From: Fervidobacterium nodosum Rt17-B1
Lineage (GTDB): Bacteria; Thermotogota; Thermotogae; Thermotogales; Fervidobacteriaceae
Assembly (NCBI RefSeq): GCF_000017545.1
Contig: NC_009718.1
Coordinates: 558,001 to 622,000, forward strand
Length of the DNA stretch: 64,000 nt
Direction of reading: 5' to 3'
In this document: positions 8,172-18,092 of the stretch, piece after piece
How positions within the stretch are numbered: the first letter of the stretch is position 1
How the letters are laid out: every line of letters begins with the position of its first letter
The notes under the pieces: generated by a model
What the model was told of the DNA's origin: nothing
Seen by the model: only the letters and a program-made list of their open reading frames with translations
Database searches by the model: none
Program-made: the position numbers and the translations under genes

Positions 8172-10148
8172 CTAGAATTGGTATGGTTTTATTTCTTCTT
8201 GGGATTCTTCTTTATTTTCACTTTCGGTGCTCTGTTTGCTAGGCTGCTCAATAATTTGATTAGTGCTTTGCTTCGTTTCAAAGCTTTTATTACTCGTCAA
8301 GAGTGTTTCTACGCTCATGCCATTTTCAAGTGCTTTTAATACTTCTTCTTTCATATACGTATAATCTGTACCATTATAGCTAAGATTTGTGACCTTAACA
8401 TCGCCATTTGGAAGAACGACAAATCTTATCATAAGGCTTGAATTATTGAAAACAACATTGTCATTATCAGTATCTAACGACCAGCCATTTCTTCCAAGAA
8501 ATTCATAGTAAGTCTTCTTTGAGTATATTGAGTTTTTAACAAGTTCTACAATATTTTTAGTCAATACATCGACTTTAAATATTTTGCCAATGATATAATC
8601 GGTAACTTCATCAATAACATTTCGATCGTTCATGTAAACCTTCTCAAGTAGCACTTCTTTCCCAAAGAGTATTTCGAAGTTAAACTTAAATTGCCATACT
8701 TGACCAGCGTAGTTTCCTGTCCCAGTCAAAACAACTTTATTGTTATTCTTATCGAACATCCAGCTAACATTTCTTAAAAATCTTTCAAATGCCGATTTAT
8801 TGCTGCTGTATTGACTACCTTTGACAATTATAGAATTTTGAACCAATGAAATCAGCTCATTGTACTTACTTTCCTCTAACTGCGTTGAAACCTTTCCTAA
8901 ATCATCTACCAATCTAGAAAGCAATTCATTTGGATCTATATTATTCCCGTCGATTGTTGAACTAACCAAATAAGCTCCTTTTGATGAAATCAAGAAAGAG
9001 AGTGTAACTTTATTCTTACCAACCTTTGTAACTCCGCTTGCCGTCAACTTTGTACCTTTCATTGTACTTTCAATACTCCACGAGATGTTGTCACAACTTC
9101 CAATCAAAAGCTCACCGAATTTTTTGCTATACCCTGGTACTGATGCATTTGATATCTTTTCCTTAAACATCTCCAATTCAGATTGTAAATCGTATCCACC
9201 ATACTTGACAAGGTAGTATTTCAGTATATCTTGCGCTTCTCCACTATCAACTTCGGAACCATTAACGAAAATGTACTTCACGCTGACAGAACCATCTGAT
9301 TCCAATTTAAACCCTATACTTAAAGAAATTTCATTTTTGTCAACGACATCAGTTGCGTTAAACTCTACAACATTTTCATCTTCACTTTTTATCGACCATC
9401 TCGGATTGTTAAGATTTCCGAAAATTTCTTCTATTGTCTTCGTCGAAAAATCTTTTAGTCTTCCTTGTTTTATCATATCTACAAGATTACTTTTTATACT
9501 CTGCTTGTCTATTTTATAAATATTCGCCAAAAAGACACGCATTTCGGCTGGAGAAAAAACCTTCCCATCAACTGTAATATTTTCAACAGTTATTTTTACA
9601 TTATTTCCAACTTTTCTAAACCTGAATTGCATACTGACATATTGCGAATTAGCGTTTTTTCCACTTAAAATCAAAATCTCCTTACCATCCTGATTTAGAT
9701 ATTCATAACCTTCTACTGTAAGATAATCAAAGAGTGCGGAGGCGTTTGATAATTCATAATCTTCTGGTGGAATTTTTTGCAAAAGATTGTATAATGCCTT
9801 TTTGTATATTGCTTCATATTCCTTTTCAAAATCTTCGACCTTAACATTGTTCATATACAACTTCATTGAACCGTCTTTTAAAATCTCAAGGATGTATTTA
9901 TTTCTCATCTCATCACTACCAACTAACTTTGGATTACCAAAGATTGGTATCTCAAAGTTCGAATTAATAAGACCATTCTCAAATGTTTCCTTAGCGGTTA
10001 AAACTCTATACTTGTCAAACGACCTATTAAGTAATTTCTCCTTGTTTTGTAATACAATCAATCCTACCAATAAAAAAATTACAACGAAAATAACTAATAA
10101 ACTTATCAAAGCGGCAACTTTACCTTTTCCAATGTTCTTCCGCTTCAT
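8172..10148 (-). CDS. Membrane-anchored protein with about five tandem alpha/beta repeats
   Basis: I do not recognise a named family. A basic N terminus (MKRKNIGKGK) and one hydrophobic helix (about residues 12-35) anchor it, with the rest probably outside the cytoplasm. The ectodomain reads as five diverged ~100-residue repeats. Each has helices, a Trp- or Tyr-centred strand (RWSI, ISWSIE, VSWMFD, NGWSLD), an acidic/Asn turn, a V-x-F/L strand, a long hydrophobic strand, G-x-V-x-V and an N-G turn before the next helix. A half repeat may precede them. The C-terminal tail is Ser/Gln/Glu-rich. ATG 10148 is preferred because GGAGGG precedes it. Its place in the polymer operon suggests an envelope role, which is inference. 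Confidence 0.7.
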   Translation of the reverse strand: MKRKNIGKGKVAALISLLVIFVVIFLLVGLIVLQNKEKLLNRSFDKYRVLTAKETFENGLINSNFEIPIFGNPKLVGSDEMRNKYILEILKDGSMKLYMNNVKVEDFEKEYEAIYKKALYNLLQKIPPEDYELSNASALFDYLTVEGYEYLNQDGKEILILSGKNANSQYVSMQFRFRKVGNNVKITVENITVDGKVFSPAEMRVFLANIYKIDKQSIKSNLVDMIKQGRLKDFSTKTIEEIFGNLNNPRWSIKSEDENVVEFNATDVVDKNEISLSIGFKLESDGSVSVKYIFVNGSEVDSGEAQDILKYYLVKYGGYDLQSELEMFKEKISNASVPGYSKKFGELLIGSCDNISWSIESTMKGTKLTASGVTKVGKNKVTLSFLISSKGAYLVSSTIDGNNIDPNELLSRLVDDLGKVSTQLEESKYNELISLVQNSIIVKGSQYSSNKSAFERFLRNVSWMFDKNNNKVVLTGTGNYAGQVWQFKFNFEILFGKEVLLEKVYMNDRNVIDEVTDYIIGKIFKVDVLTKNIVELVKNSIYSKKTYYEFLGRNGWSLDTDNDNVVFNNSSLMIRFVVLPNGDVKVTNLSYNGTDYTYMKEEVLKALENGMSVETLLTSNKSFETKQSTNQIIEQPSKQSTESENKEESQEEIKPYQF

Positions 10149-10240
10149 ACTTTTTATCCCTCCAAAATTATTTATTTTTCCCAAAATAAACAACCACCCA
10201 AAAATATTATACTACAAAACATTAAAAACTTCTTCCTATC

Positions 10241-10268
10241 TTGAAAAAATTAAAGATTATGATATAAT
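10241..10268 (+). promoter_or_regulatory. Sigma-70-type promoter of the tRNA gene
   Basis: TTGAAA at 10241-10246 and TATAAT at 10263-10268 are separated by 16 bases. Transcription would start about 25 bases before the tRNA. Confidence 0.75.
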
Positions 10269-10301
10269 GCTTAACGTGAGATATGTAAAAGTTTAATAAC
10301 T

Positions 10302-10377
10302 GGGGCCGTAGCTCAGTTGGGAGAGCGCTACCTTCGCACGGTAGAGGCCGTGGGTTCAAATCCCATCGGCTCCACCA
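10302..10377 (+). tRNA. tRNA-Ala, anticodon CGC
   Basis: All four arms fold. The acceptor stem GGGGCCG pairs with CGGCTCC and includes the G3:U70 wobble that identifies alanine tRNAs. The D arm is GCTC-AGTTGGGA-GAGC. The anticodon stem CTACC/GGTAG encloses TTCGCAC, giving anticodon CGC (reads GCG). The T arm contains GGTTCAAATCC, and CCA is encoded at 10375-10377. It is a single gene with its own promoter and terminator. Confidence 0.97.
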
Positions 10378-10387
10378 GAATAAAAAT

Positions 10388-10424
10388 AAAAAAGCCTTGG
10401 AAATTGAAAAACCAAGGCTTTTTT
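10388..10424 (+). terminator. Terminator of the tRNA transcript
   Basis: A 13-bp stem (10388-10400 with 10412-10424) with an 11-base loop runs into a long T-rich tail. Confidence 0.9.
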
Positions 10425-10940
10425 ATTTTATTTTTTCAGTATTCTAAAATTTTTCAACTAAATTCATTTTTTATGACATAAATTAATGGGATGTTGAAAT
10501 TAAATATCATTTAAGTTCCATCGCAGAAGCGATTAATATAAATAATATTAAACTTCAATAGAGAGGTTTAGATGTTTTAAATAGTTGAGAAATAATTCCT
10601 GAGACTTTTACAAAAGATTATTCAACATGTTAGATTATTGAAAAATGCGTATGCTTAATTATATTAAGATCTCCTCAATAGTACTGTAAATATAAAGTGA
10701 GGTGTACTACTATACAACTGTAAAAAATTTGTGGTGGTTAGCGTTATTAAGTTTGGATTTTTTCATTAGTGGTAAACACTATAGTTCTTTACAGTGTAAT
10801 AATTATTGAAATAAGTGTTACTGGACTTTATTTAGCTAATAAACTAATAAAATCAAGAAAGTAGATTTATACTATTAAAAAGCGTACCTACTTTGAAAAA
10901 TACATAAAATATATAAATTTGCATGGTTTGTTTGTATTAT
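10425..10940. other. Gene-free region, possible decayed membrane-protein fragment
   Basis: No intact gene is visible. On the plus strand from about 10700 to 10864, two adjacent frames read as short hydrophobic helices: KNLWWLALLSLDFFIS, then in another frame a segment ending GLYLANKLIKSRK and a stop at 10862-10864. A single frameshift would join them into a small two-helix membrane protein. This may be a remnant or chance. Confidence 0.25.
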
Positions 10941-13900
10941 TTATTCTTTTAAAAGTTTTACACCGTATATCTCATACGCACTGCAAAGTGGTTCGTAGGG
11001 GCAGACATTGTTATATCCTCTGCATTTTCGATTTTCAAACAATATTTTAGACATATCTCCTTTAATTTTTGATTTGTCAATATTTCCTTTTTCACTTAGA
11101 ATAGAGAAGAACGTCCTACTTTGATTCATTAAGAAAACCGGCGTAAAAATACCTTTCAACGCTATATCGTCCATCGTTGAAACAAGCCATCCTTCAAAAT
11201 CGTTTAATGTAAAAGAAACGTTAGGTTCTAAAATTTCAATAATATAAACTGGCTCTTCTTGATTTTCCTTTTTGATATATCTGTACTCTAGCTTTTCTTG
11301 ACCGATTTTGAGAAACATTAAAAATACATGGGAACCATTTTCTTTTATTTCTTTTTTCCAAAGAAGGTTTTCTTTCTTTTCATCTTTCAAGATTAGATAG
11401 TCATAAAGAATAAGTTGCTCGAATCTTATCGAACTTAGGGAATTTTTGTAATCGATAATCGCATATTTATTTTCCTCATCAAGAATTTTGTCTATTCTAT
11501 CGATTCTTCCAATAACATGATACCTTCCAACTTCACATTCAACACTTAATTCTGTCTTAAGAGTTTCATCTGTGTATAAGTCTTTTGTACCCTCTTTTGA
11601 TTTTTTTGAACTATCCAATCTTAAAGGTAGCGTCTTACTTTTTTGCCCAAGCGTTATTAAATACTTTGAGTCTGCAAACTCTCTCAAGTAAACTGAAAGC
11701 TTATCAAATATCTCATCCGACAATATCTTTTTCGGAATTTTGTACTTAAATATACCTTCTGAAAATGATTCGGCAGATTCTTCTATAAGTTCTTTAAGGA
11801 CCCCATCGTTATAGTTTAACAACGAATATACATTTTTAGGATAGTTTATATCAAATAATTTTGCCAATACTCTATGTGTGATTATACCCTCCATTAAAGC
11901 AAGGTTATTTTCCTTAGTTTTCTCTGGTAAAGTAGCTATATTTGAATAGTAAAACAACATTGGACATGATAAGTAAGTCGCAATTCTGCTGTGGCTGAAT
12001 TCGGTTATGTTACTTTCTCCAACGACAAAGTCCTCTCTTTTCACTTCTATGATTTGACTTGCAGATTGCGCAAGCTTGTATATATCGTAATCTATCTTCT
12101 TGAAAATATCATCGCTCGATATTTTTGCTTCTATGTGGTTATGTGCCAATTCAGATAAGTATTTCGACGGGACTAGTGGATCACCTGTATTTGTGGATTT
12201 TGGAAATATCAAATACGAATTTTGAGAGAATATTATTGAAAGAAAAACTGAACTTCTTTCACTTTCTTCAAGCAAATCATATATCCGTGAACGTTGATTC
12301 GTTGTTCGATACAAAAGTGGATTTATTTTACCTATGGATGGGTAATAATCATCTATGAAATCCACGAAGAATTTGTACTTTTTCTTTACAAATTTCGATG
12401 TCGGAATATCGATTATATCTACAACATTCGCAGATTTAAATGTCTCCCTATATCCATTTGAATTCAATAGTACAACAAAGAGCTTAAACAATTTACTCCA
12501 GCTTGTCACTTTACTGAGTTTGCTCTCCCTCAATTTCTGAACGTATATTTCCAATTTGTTTAAGACGTTTATAAACTTGGATAGAGCGTTAATCTCTTTA
12601 CCCACACTTCTAATGACGCTTTTTTGTGAGGACATTATTTCGTAATTTTCTAAAATATCCCCAAATTTCAAAATCGATGACTTTATAAACTCTTTATACC
12701 ATTCAAAGAAATCTTTGCTTCCCCAATTTTCATGTATGTTATCTAGCAAACCGAAAAGTTCTTCCATTATCTCTTTGAATTTCTTTAACTTCTCAAGCCT
12801 CTCCACAGAAGATAGATAAACATCCTCTTCAATGTCGTACTCTTCTTTCTTCGACTCAAGTTCCGCGATATCTCTTTCCAACTTTTCAAAGAAATTTTTT
12901 CTTCTATCTTCTTTATTTCTCATTTCCGATGGTTTCATTCTTATGGAATAATACTCGTACTCTTTAAATAAATCTTCTATCTCATCCATCGTCAGTTCTC
13001 TTTTTTCAACGAGTGGTGATTCGATTACCGCAAGTAAATCTTCCGGTCTATACCCTTCCTCTATAGTTAACAAAGGTTGCAAAAGTATCTTAATTATATG
13101 ACTTTCCGTAAGTGGATTTTTCCCACTGTATCGGTACGGTATACCTGCTTCATCAAATTCATCCATTAACCTGTAAGCTATATTAGTATTTGGAACAACA
13201 ATGCCTACTTCTTCCGGGTTAACACCTTCTATAATCAGGCTTTTGACTTGCTTTACTATATAATGATATTCGTTGTATTGATTCTCAACATCCACCTCGC
13301 CTATGCTCTTATTTTTAATTAACTCCTCTAAATTCACAACTTTTTTATTACAAAATGAGTCATCAAACTCAAATGAATTTTTTTCTAAAAAATCGTAGAT
13401 CTCATCAATCTGACTAAACGCTGAATCGTTTACTTTTTGCCAAACAAAAAATATCGTATTTTCCGACTTTTTAACCAGCTCAGCCAATGCTTGACTTGTT
13501 AAAAGTGATAGGTTGAAAAATCCGCTGATGACAAGATATTTTCTATTTACTTCTAAATCTCTGGCATTTTCTACGTACCACTTGTATATGTTCATTGGAT
13601 CGTACATATACCTTGATTGTAATTCTTTCGCGACACTTTTCATCTCACTTAAGATGTCTCTAATAATCTGAGCAAAAACCGATGTATCGTTCATCAGTTG
13701 ATTCACAACGTCGTATTGATTTGTTAAATTTTCTGTGCTTCCGTGCAATTCAATTTCCCAGAGTTTTTCGAATATTTCAACTATGTAATGAACTATCGTA
13801 TTTGATTTCGAAAGGGTTCTGAGGAGCAGCAACCTATCGGAATTCTCAGAATTCTGTTTATCCTTTTCCGAATCGTAAAGCTCGTCTATAATCTTCGAAA

Positions 13901-14174
13901 TGTAAACTGTGTAAAAATCTCTATCCAAAACTTCAGCTTGATAATTATTCTTCTTCAGAAACTCCGTAACGTACTGGTTTATAACCAAGAAGGCATCTCT
14001 GTTTATCGTTTTCCCGGATCTTTCAGCAACTATATCAGCGATCTGCCTTACATAGAACCCAGTGGGGCCTATGAAAAGAAAATCCATAGGATTTTCTAAG
14101 TAAATATTCGCTATTTTATCGGCTACCAGTTCAAAATGATTATCATCCAAGGGTACTATGTACGCTTTTCTCAT
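10941..14174 (-). CDS. addB: AddB-like helicase-nuclease subunit
   Basis: At 1077 residues this matches AddB/RexB, the second subunit of the ATP-dependent exonuclease that processes double-strand breaks for recombination. The C terminus has the RecB-type nuclease: EGIITHRVLAKLF, GRIDRID and YAIIDYKNS (the D...D-x-K core). Cysteines suited to an AddB iron-sulphur cluster are present: one in YLSCPMLFYY and three in CRGYNNVCPYEPLC. The N terminus has the inactivated helicase-like start (FIGPTGFYVRQIADI). The ATG directly follows the addA stop codon, so the two are translationally coupled. Confidence 0.87.
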   Translation of the reverse strand: MRKAYIVPLDDNHFELVADKIANIYLENPMDFLFIGPTGFYVRQIADIVAERSGKTINRDAFLVINQYVTEFLKKNNYQAEVLDRDFYTVYISKIIDELYDSEKDKQNSENSDRLLLLRTLSKSNTIVHYIVEIFEKLWEIELHGSTENLTNQYDVVNQLMNDTSVFAQIIRDILSEMKSVAKELQSRYMYDPMNIYKWYVENARDLEVNRKYLVISGFFNLSLLTSQALAELVKKSENTIFFVWQKVNDSAFSQIDEIYDFLEKNSFEFDDSFCNKKVVNLEELIKNKSIGEVDVENQYNEYHYIVKQVKSLIIEGVNPEEVGIVVPNTNIAYRLMDEFDEAGIPYRYSGKNPLTESHIIKILLQPLLTIEEGYRPEDLLAVIESPLVEKRELTMDEIEDLFKEYEYYSIRMKPSEMRNKEDRRKNFFEKLERDIAELESKKEEYDIEEDVYLSSVERLEKLKKFKEIMEELFGLLDNIHENWGSKDFFEWYKEFIKSSILKFGDILENYEIMSSQKSVIRSVGKEINALSKFINVLNKLEIYVQKLRESKLSKVTSWSKLFKLFVVLLNSNGYRETFKSANVVDIIDIPTSKFVKKKYKFFVDFIDDYYPSIGKINPLLYRTTNQRSRIYDLLEESERSSVFLSIIFSQNSYLIFPKSTNTGDPLVPSKYLSELAHNHIEAKISSDDIFKKIDYDIYKLAQSASQIIEVKREDFVVGESNITEFSHSRIATYLSCPMLFYYSNIATLPEKTKENNLALMEGIITHRVLAKLFDINYPKNVYSLLNYNDGVLKELIEESAESFSEGIFKYKIPKKILSDEIFDKLSVYLREFADSKYLITLGQKSKTLPLRLDSSKKSKEGTKDLYTDETLKTELSVECEVGRYHVIGRIDRIDKILDEENKYAIIDYKNSLSSIRFEQLILYDYLILKDEKKENLLWKKEIKENGSHVFLMFLKIGQEKLEYRYIKKENQEEPVYIIEILEPNVSFTLNDFEGWLVSTMDDIALKGIFTPVFLMNQSRTFFSILSEKGNIDKSKIKGDMSKILFENRKCRGYNNVCPYEPLCSAYEIYGVKLLKE

Positions 14175-17100
14175 CTATATCACCTCTAAATTTCTTATCA
14201 GCTTTGCCAGTAATTCAATGAAATCATCGCCAGGTCTTTCAACTCTAATAACGAACCCACTTCTTGCGCCGACTAAATACCCTCCAGCAATTTCTCCGAA
14301 ATCTTTAAGCATGTACATATAAAATTGGAGCTGGAATTTGTACTTCTCAACTTCTTCAGAACCATCCTTTAGATACGATGATTTAAAATCAACAACGTAT
14401 ATCTTTCCATCTTTGAAAAACACCCTATCTGGCACACCAAAGAGTGTATATTTCTTACCATCTATAACCACCGATTTTGCGATTCTCCATTCGGAAATAA
14501 CCTTATCACTGTTTTCAAATAGATATTTGATTACATCCGCTTTCAATATCTTCTCGGGCAACTCTCCTCTTTCGACAAGATTCAACAAATCTGGATATCT
14601 TTGAACACTCATCAACCTTCTATGTATATTCTTCCCTTCGATAACTTCCCTCGAGGTTTCAAGTAACGAAGATAGAAGTAGACTTACCTCACTTTTACTT
14701 CTCTTTTGTTTTTCTTGATTTTTTTCGAAAATTTTTAATATATCTTGTTTTTCTTGACCTTCGAAAAGAGGCATATTTTCTTCAAAATCGACCTCTAGTT
14801 CGTTAACCAACTCTTTATCACTCTTCTCATCTGTAATGTTGTACAAAAGAGTTGGTGATATGTACCTTTTGTACCCAATATTCGAAAAATCTTCTATCTG
14901 TTTTCTTATCTTTTCCTCGTCTAGCAATTTTTTATTCTCTTCCCCTGAAAATTCAGAAATACTCAGCGATTTTACCATTTCATCGATTTGCTTTTTGTCT
15001 ATTGTAATAGTTTTAAACTCATTATGTGCAAGGTATTGTCCAGCAGTTTTTCCTCTTTTCCCCCTAGAGCTATTAGTATTGTACGTTACCACAAATAACA
15101 TCTCTTTTGCCCTGGTTATAGCCACGTATATCTTTCGCAGTATCTCAGTCTCATCGTATATTAACTCTGCTTCCAATTCTCCCTTTAATTTCTTATACTC
15201 ATCCTTGTTTATATTAAACTTATCCTTATAATTCTCTATGAACCTTTTGATATGAATATACCTTCCTCCATTGTCATCCGATGGGAAGAATACCTCATCA
15301 GATTCCATCTCATTAAAATTATTGTTAACAAGGAAAACTATGTTGTACTCAAGTCCTTTTGAAGCATGCACTGTCATCATCTTAACGACGTTGTCTTCTT
15401 CGGAAACTTCGGAAGCCTCGGTCTCTTGTAATTCCTCCACTTTTGAAAGCAATCTTATTAGCTCGGAGAATGTCGACGCCTGTTGGTTAAATTCCGTAGC
15501 TTGGTCAAGCAATTTCTTAACGTTTTTCAATCTTTGGACACTGTTTGGAAATTTCGAAAGTTTAGCTAAGTAATAACTCTCGTTGATGAATCCTTTCAAA
15601 ACCTCGGCTGGTCTTAAAAAGTATTTCAATTCATCGTACTTTTGCACAAGTTCGATCATTTCGGAAACGTAGTCTGGCAAATCTTCTTTGCCAAGTTTTT
15701 TAGCTGATTGGAAGAATGATATTCTCTCACCGTTTTCCCTTAATTTTCTTGCGTTTAAAACTATTTTGTGCAATATTTTGAATTTGTCGAAAGATGGTGA
15801 GAAATCTGTTGATTCGACAAAAGGCGTAAGGAAAAATTCAACGAAGTTATAGTCATTGTTAGGATTTTGAATCACGGAAAGCGCGGAAATAACTGCTCTT
15901 ATTTCAGGGCGTTTGTAAAATCCTCGCCCTTTTACAACATAAAGTGGGATATTGAATTTACCAAAAGTTTCTCTGTATATCGATTCAATACCCGCTAATT
16001 TGTAACTTAAGATAGCTATGTCTTTGTACTCCACTTTTCTTGTTACGTAATCATTCTTCTCTTTATCGAAAATAGTAATCTCCTTGCCAACTAAATTTTT
16101 AATAGCCATTGCAACCAAATTTGCCTCGTCTTCGGGAGAAACTTTTTCATCGAGTGATACTATACTTAAGTAGGAAACCCTACTTATGCTCTCGTTGAGA
16201 AAATCAATCTGTGGAATAACTTCACTTTCTAACTTTTTAATATGTGCATTTGAAATGTCTTCATCTAAGAACCAAAGTTTATCGTACAAGTCCCGATAGC
16301 GCAACCTAAAAGCTTCGTGCAGATAAAGTTTTGCTTCATCATCGGATATTTCAGATATCGGCTTATTAGAATTAAAACCATTTAAATTAGAAAGCATATC
16401 GTAGATTTCATTTCTAAATATAGAATCCCTCGAAACTTTGTTAAAATAATCAACGAGAAATTCATGCGATCTGTAATTAGTTTGGAGCGAAAGTATCCTG
16501 TATTTATCAGGTGAAATCTTTGCCCTTTTCTCAAATTCATCCATCGTCTTTACAAAAACAGAAACATCAGCGCCCCTGAATCTGTATATCGACTGTTTCC
16601 TATCTCCGACATAGAATATGTAATTTTTGTCCGTGTGGATAAAATCAAATATCATGCGCTGGAGTTCATTTGTGTCTTGGAACTCATCAACTATGATATA
16701 TTTGAACCTCTCTTGATAATATTTTCTAACTTCTTCATTATTATTCAAAACTTCGATAGTCTTTTCCAGTACGCCTTTGAAATCGTATTCAAAGTTATCA
16801 ATTGTCTCTGCTTCGTAAAGCTCTGAGGCAATTAAACTAATGAGCCTCAAAACTCTAAAAGAATTACCTGCTTTTTTCATCACATCCAGTAGTAATTTAC
16901 TAACGTTGGACTGTCTAAGCTCAAGCCTCCAGTTTGTAACTATATCCTCAACAAAACCTTTCACTCTCCAAACATCTCCAACTAATTCAAAAAGGTCGAT
17001 AATGGAATCCTTTATTTCTTTCAATTCTTTTATATATCCTTCTATTCTTTTCCTTCTTTCGCTTGAAAGCATTGGGGAGAGCGGAATTTCCAAATCTTCG

Positions 17101-17567
17101 TACACCTTAAAAGCGATTTCCATAGCCTGCCGTGAGGCGCTATCGATGATTTTCAATTGTTTTAAATCGTTGATAATTGTAAAATTCGGGTCGACACCAG
17201 CGTAGATATTTTGCTCAATCAACACTCTTCTGCAAAAACTGTCGATTGTTGAGATAACCGCTCTGGACATATTGGAATAAACACGTTTCCAATAAGCCAA
17301 GTTACTGACTGATGAAGATGTAATCTTTTCTCTGACTTTATTCATTATCCTTTCTTTCATTTCGTTTGCGGCTTTGTTAGTAAACGTCACTGCCAAAATA
17401 CCATCGACTATATCTGGATTATTCTCCTTTTCGTAGTATTCCAAAATCCCCATGTAATAGTTCGTCAAAGTGTAAGTTTTACCTGTCCCAGCAGATGCTG
17501 AGATGAAATAATTGCAATTTGGATTTTCTCTAACTATATCTGCAACGGACTTTCCAAGATTTTGCAT
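14175..17567 (-). CDS. addA: AddA-like UvrD/RecB-family helicase-nuclease
   Basis: This is a superfamily-1 helicase with Walker A ASAGTGKT near residue 30, AVTFTNKAANEMKERI (motif Ia), IIVDEFQDTNE (motif II), VGDRKQSIYRFRGAD (motif III), LQTNYRS (motif IV), MTVHASKGLEY (motif V) and AITRAKEMLF (motif VI). The C terminus carries a RecB-like nuclease (GVPDRVFF ... VVDFKSSY, with a following QLQFYMYML). AddA with AddB unwinds and trims broken DNA ends. ATG 17567 is preferred over an in-frame GTG nine bases upstream that overlaps the GAGGTG ribosome site. It heads the two-gene addAB unit. Confidence 0.93.
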   Translation of the reverse strand: MQNLGKSVADIVRENPNCNYFISASAGTGKTYTLTNYYMGILEYYEKENNPDIVDGILAVTFTNKAANEMKERIMNKVREKITSSSVSNLAYWKRVYSNMSRAVISTIDSFCRRVLIEQNIYAGVDPNFTIINDLKQLKIIDSASRQAMEIAFKVYEDLEIPLSPMLSSERRKRIEGYIKELKEIKDSIIDLFELVGDVWRVKGFVEDIVTNWRLELRQSNVSKLLLDVMKKAGNSFRVLRLISLIASELYEAETIDNFEYDFKGVLEKTIEVLNNNEEVRKYYQERFKYIIVDEFQDTNELQRMIFDFIHTDKNYIFYVGDRKQSIYRFRGADVSVFVKTMDEFEKRAKISPDKYRILSLQTNYRSHEFLVDYFNKVSRDSIFRNEIYDMLSNLNGFNSNKPISEISDDEAKLYLHEAFRLRYRDLYDKLWFLDEDISNAHIKKLESEVIPQIDFLNESISRVSYLSIVSLDEKVSPEDEANLVAMAIKNLVGKEITIFDKEKNDYVTRKVEYKDIAILSYKLAGIESIYRETFGKFNIPLYVVKGRGFYKRPEIRAVISALSVIQNPNNDYNFVEFFLTPFVESTDFSPSFDKFKILHKIVLNARKLRENGERISFFQSAKKLGKEDLPDYVSEMIELVQKYDELKYFLRPAEVLKGFINESYYLAKLSKFPNSVQRLKNVKKLLDQATEFNQQASTFSELIRLLSKVEELQETEASEVSEEDNVVKMMTVHASKGLEYNIVFLVNNNFNEMESDEVFFPSDDNGGRYIHIKRFIENYKDKFNINKDEYKKLKGELEAELIYDETEILRKIYVAITRAKEMLFVVTYNTNSSRGKRGKTAGQYLAHNEFKTITIDKKQIDEMVKSLSISEFSGEENKKLLDEEKIRKQIEDFSNIGYKRYISPTLLYNITDEKSDKELVNELEVDFEENMPLFEGQEKQDILKIFEKNQEKQKRSKSEVSLLLSSLLETSREVIEGKNIHRRLMSVQRYPDLLNLVERGELPEKILKADVIKYLFENSDKVISEWRIAKSVVIDGKKYTLFGVPDRVFFKDGKIYVVDFKSSYLKDGSEEVEKYKFQLQFYMYMLKDFGEIAGGYLVGARSGFVIRVERPGDDFIELLAKLIRNLEVI

Positions 17568-17609
17568 AAAAGCCACCTCATCAATCCTATTTTATAACTT
17601 TTATAACCT

Positions 17610-18092
17610 TTATAGCGCGGATATAACGACTAATAATGGAAAATTCTCCACTTCTATCTCATATACGGCTTCTGGTCCTAAATCTTCAAATGCGACGACC
17701 TTCCAACTCTTTATCTTCTTACCAAGATACGCCGCGCAACCACTTGGGGTGACAAAGTAAATCATCTTGTACTTCTTTATGGTTTCAACTCCTTCAGGTG
17801 TACGCTCACCTTTCCCTATCGTCCCAATAACACCATGTCTGCCTAAAAATTCCAAAAATCTATCCATCCTCTTAGACGTCGTAGGACCTATTATTATATT
17901 CCCCTTCGAAAATGTAGGACCAGCGTAAAATACGAGAGCGTTTTTGAGCTCAACAGGCAGTGTTTTACCATTATCTTCCATTTCAACTAACCTTTTCTGC
18001 GCAGCATCGCGCATAACTATTAACTTACCAGTGTATTCAAACATTTCACCAACATTTAGTTTTTTGAGAGTCTCGGTAAGAATCTCATTCAT
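17610..18092 (-). CDS. Class I fumarate hydratase, C-terminal (beta) subunit
   Basis: The ~160-residue protein matches the beta subunit of two-subunit iron-sulphur fumarases and L-tartrate dehydratases. It has the GKLIVMRDAAQKR, GPTTSKRMD, IGKGER and YFVTPSGCAAYLGKKI segments and the acidic end EDLGPEAVYEIEVENFP. With the alpha subunit it would interconvert fumarate and malate in the cytoplasm. ATG 18092 is chosen because it overlaps the alpha stop in an ATGAATGA arrangement, typical of translational coupling. A longer in-frame extension upstream lies inside the alpha gene and is unlikely. Substrate choice (fumarate or tartrate) cannot be settled from motifs. Confidence 0.88.
   Translation of the reverse strand: MNEILTETLKKLNVGEMFEYTGKLIVMRDAAQKRLVEMEDNGKTLPVELKNALVFYAGPTFSKGNIIIGPTTSKRMDRFLEFLGRHGVIGTIGKGERTPEGVETIKKYKMIYFVTPSGCAAYLGKKIKSWKVVAFEDLGPEAVYEIEVENFPLLVVISAL

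Noticed and set aside
9787-10296. 169-residue plus-strand frame opposite the repeat protein
   Set aside because: It is antisense to a well-supported gene, lacks a ribosome site, and its end overlaps the tRNA promoter.
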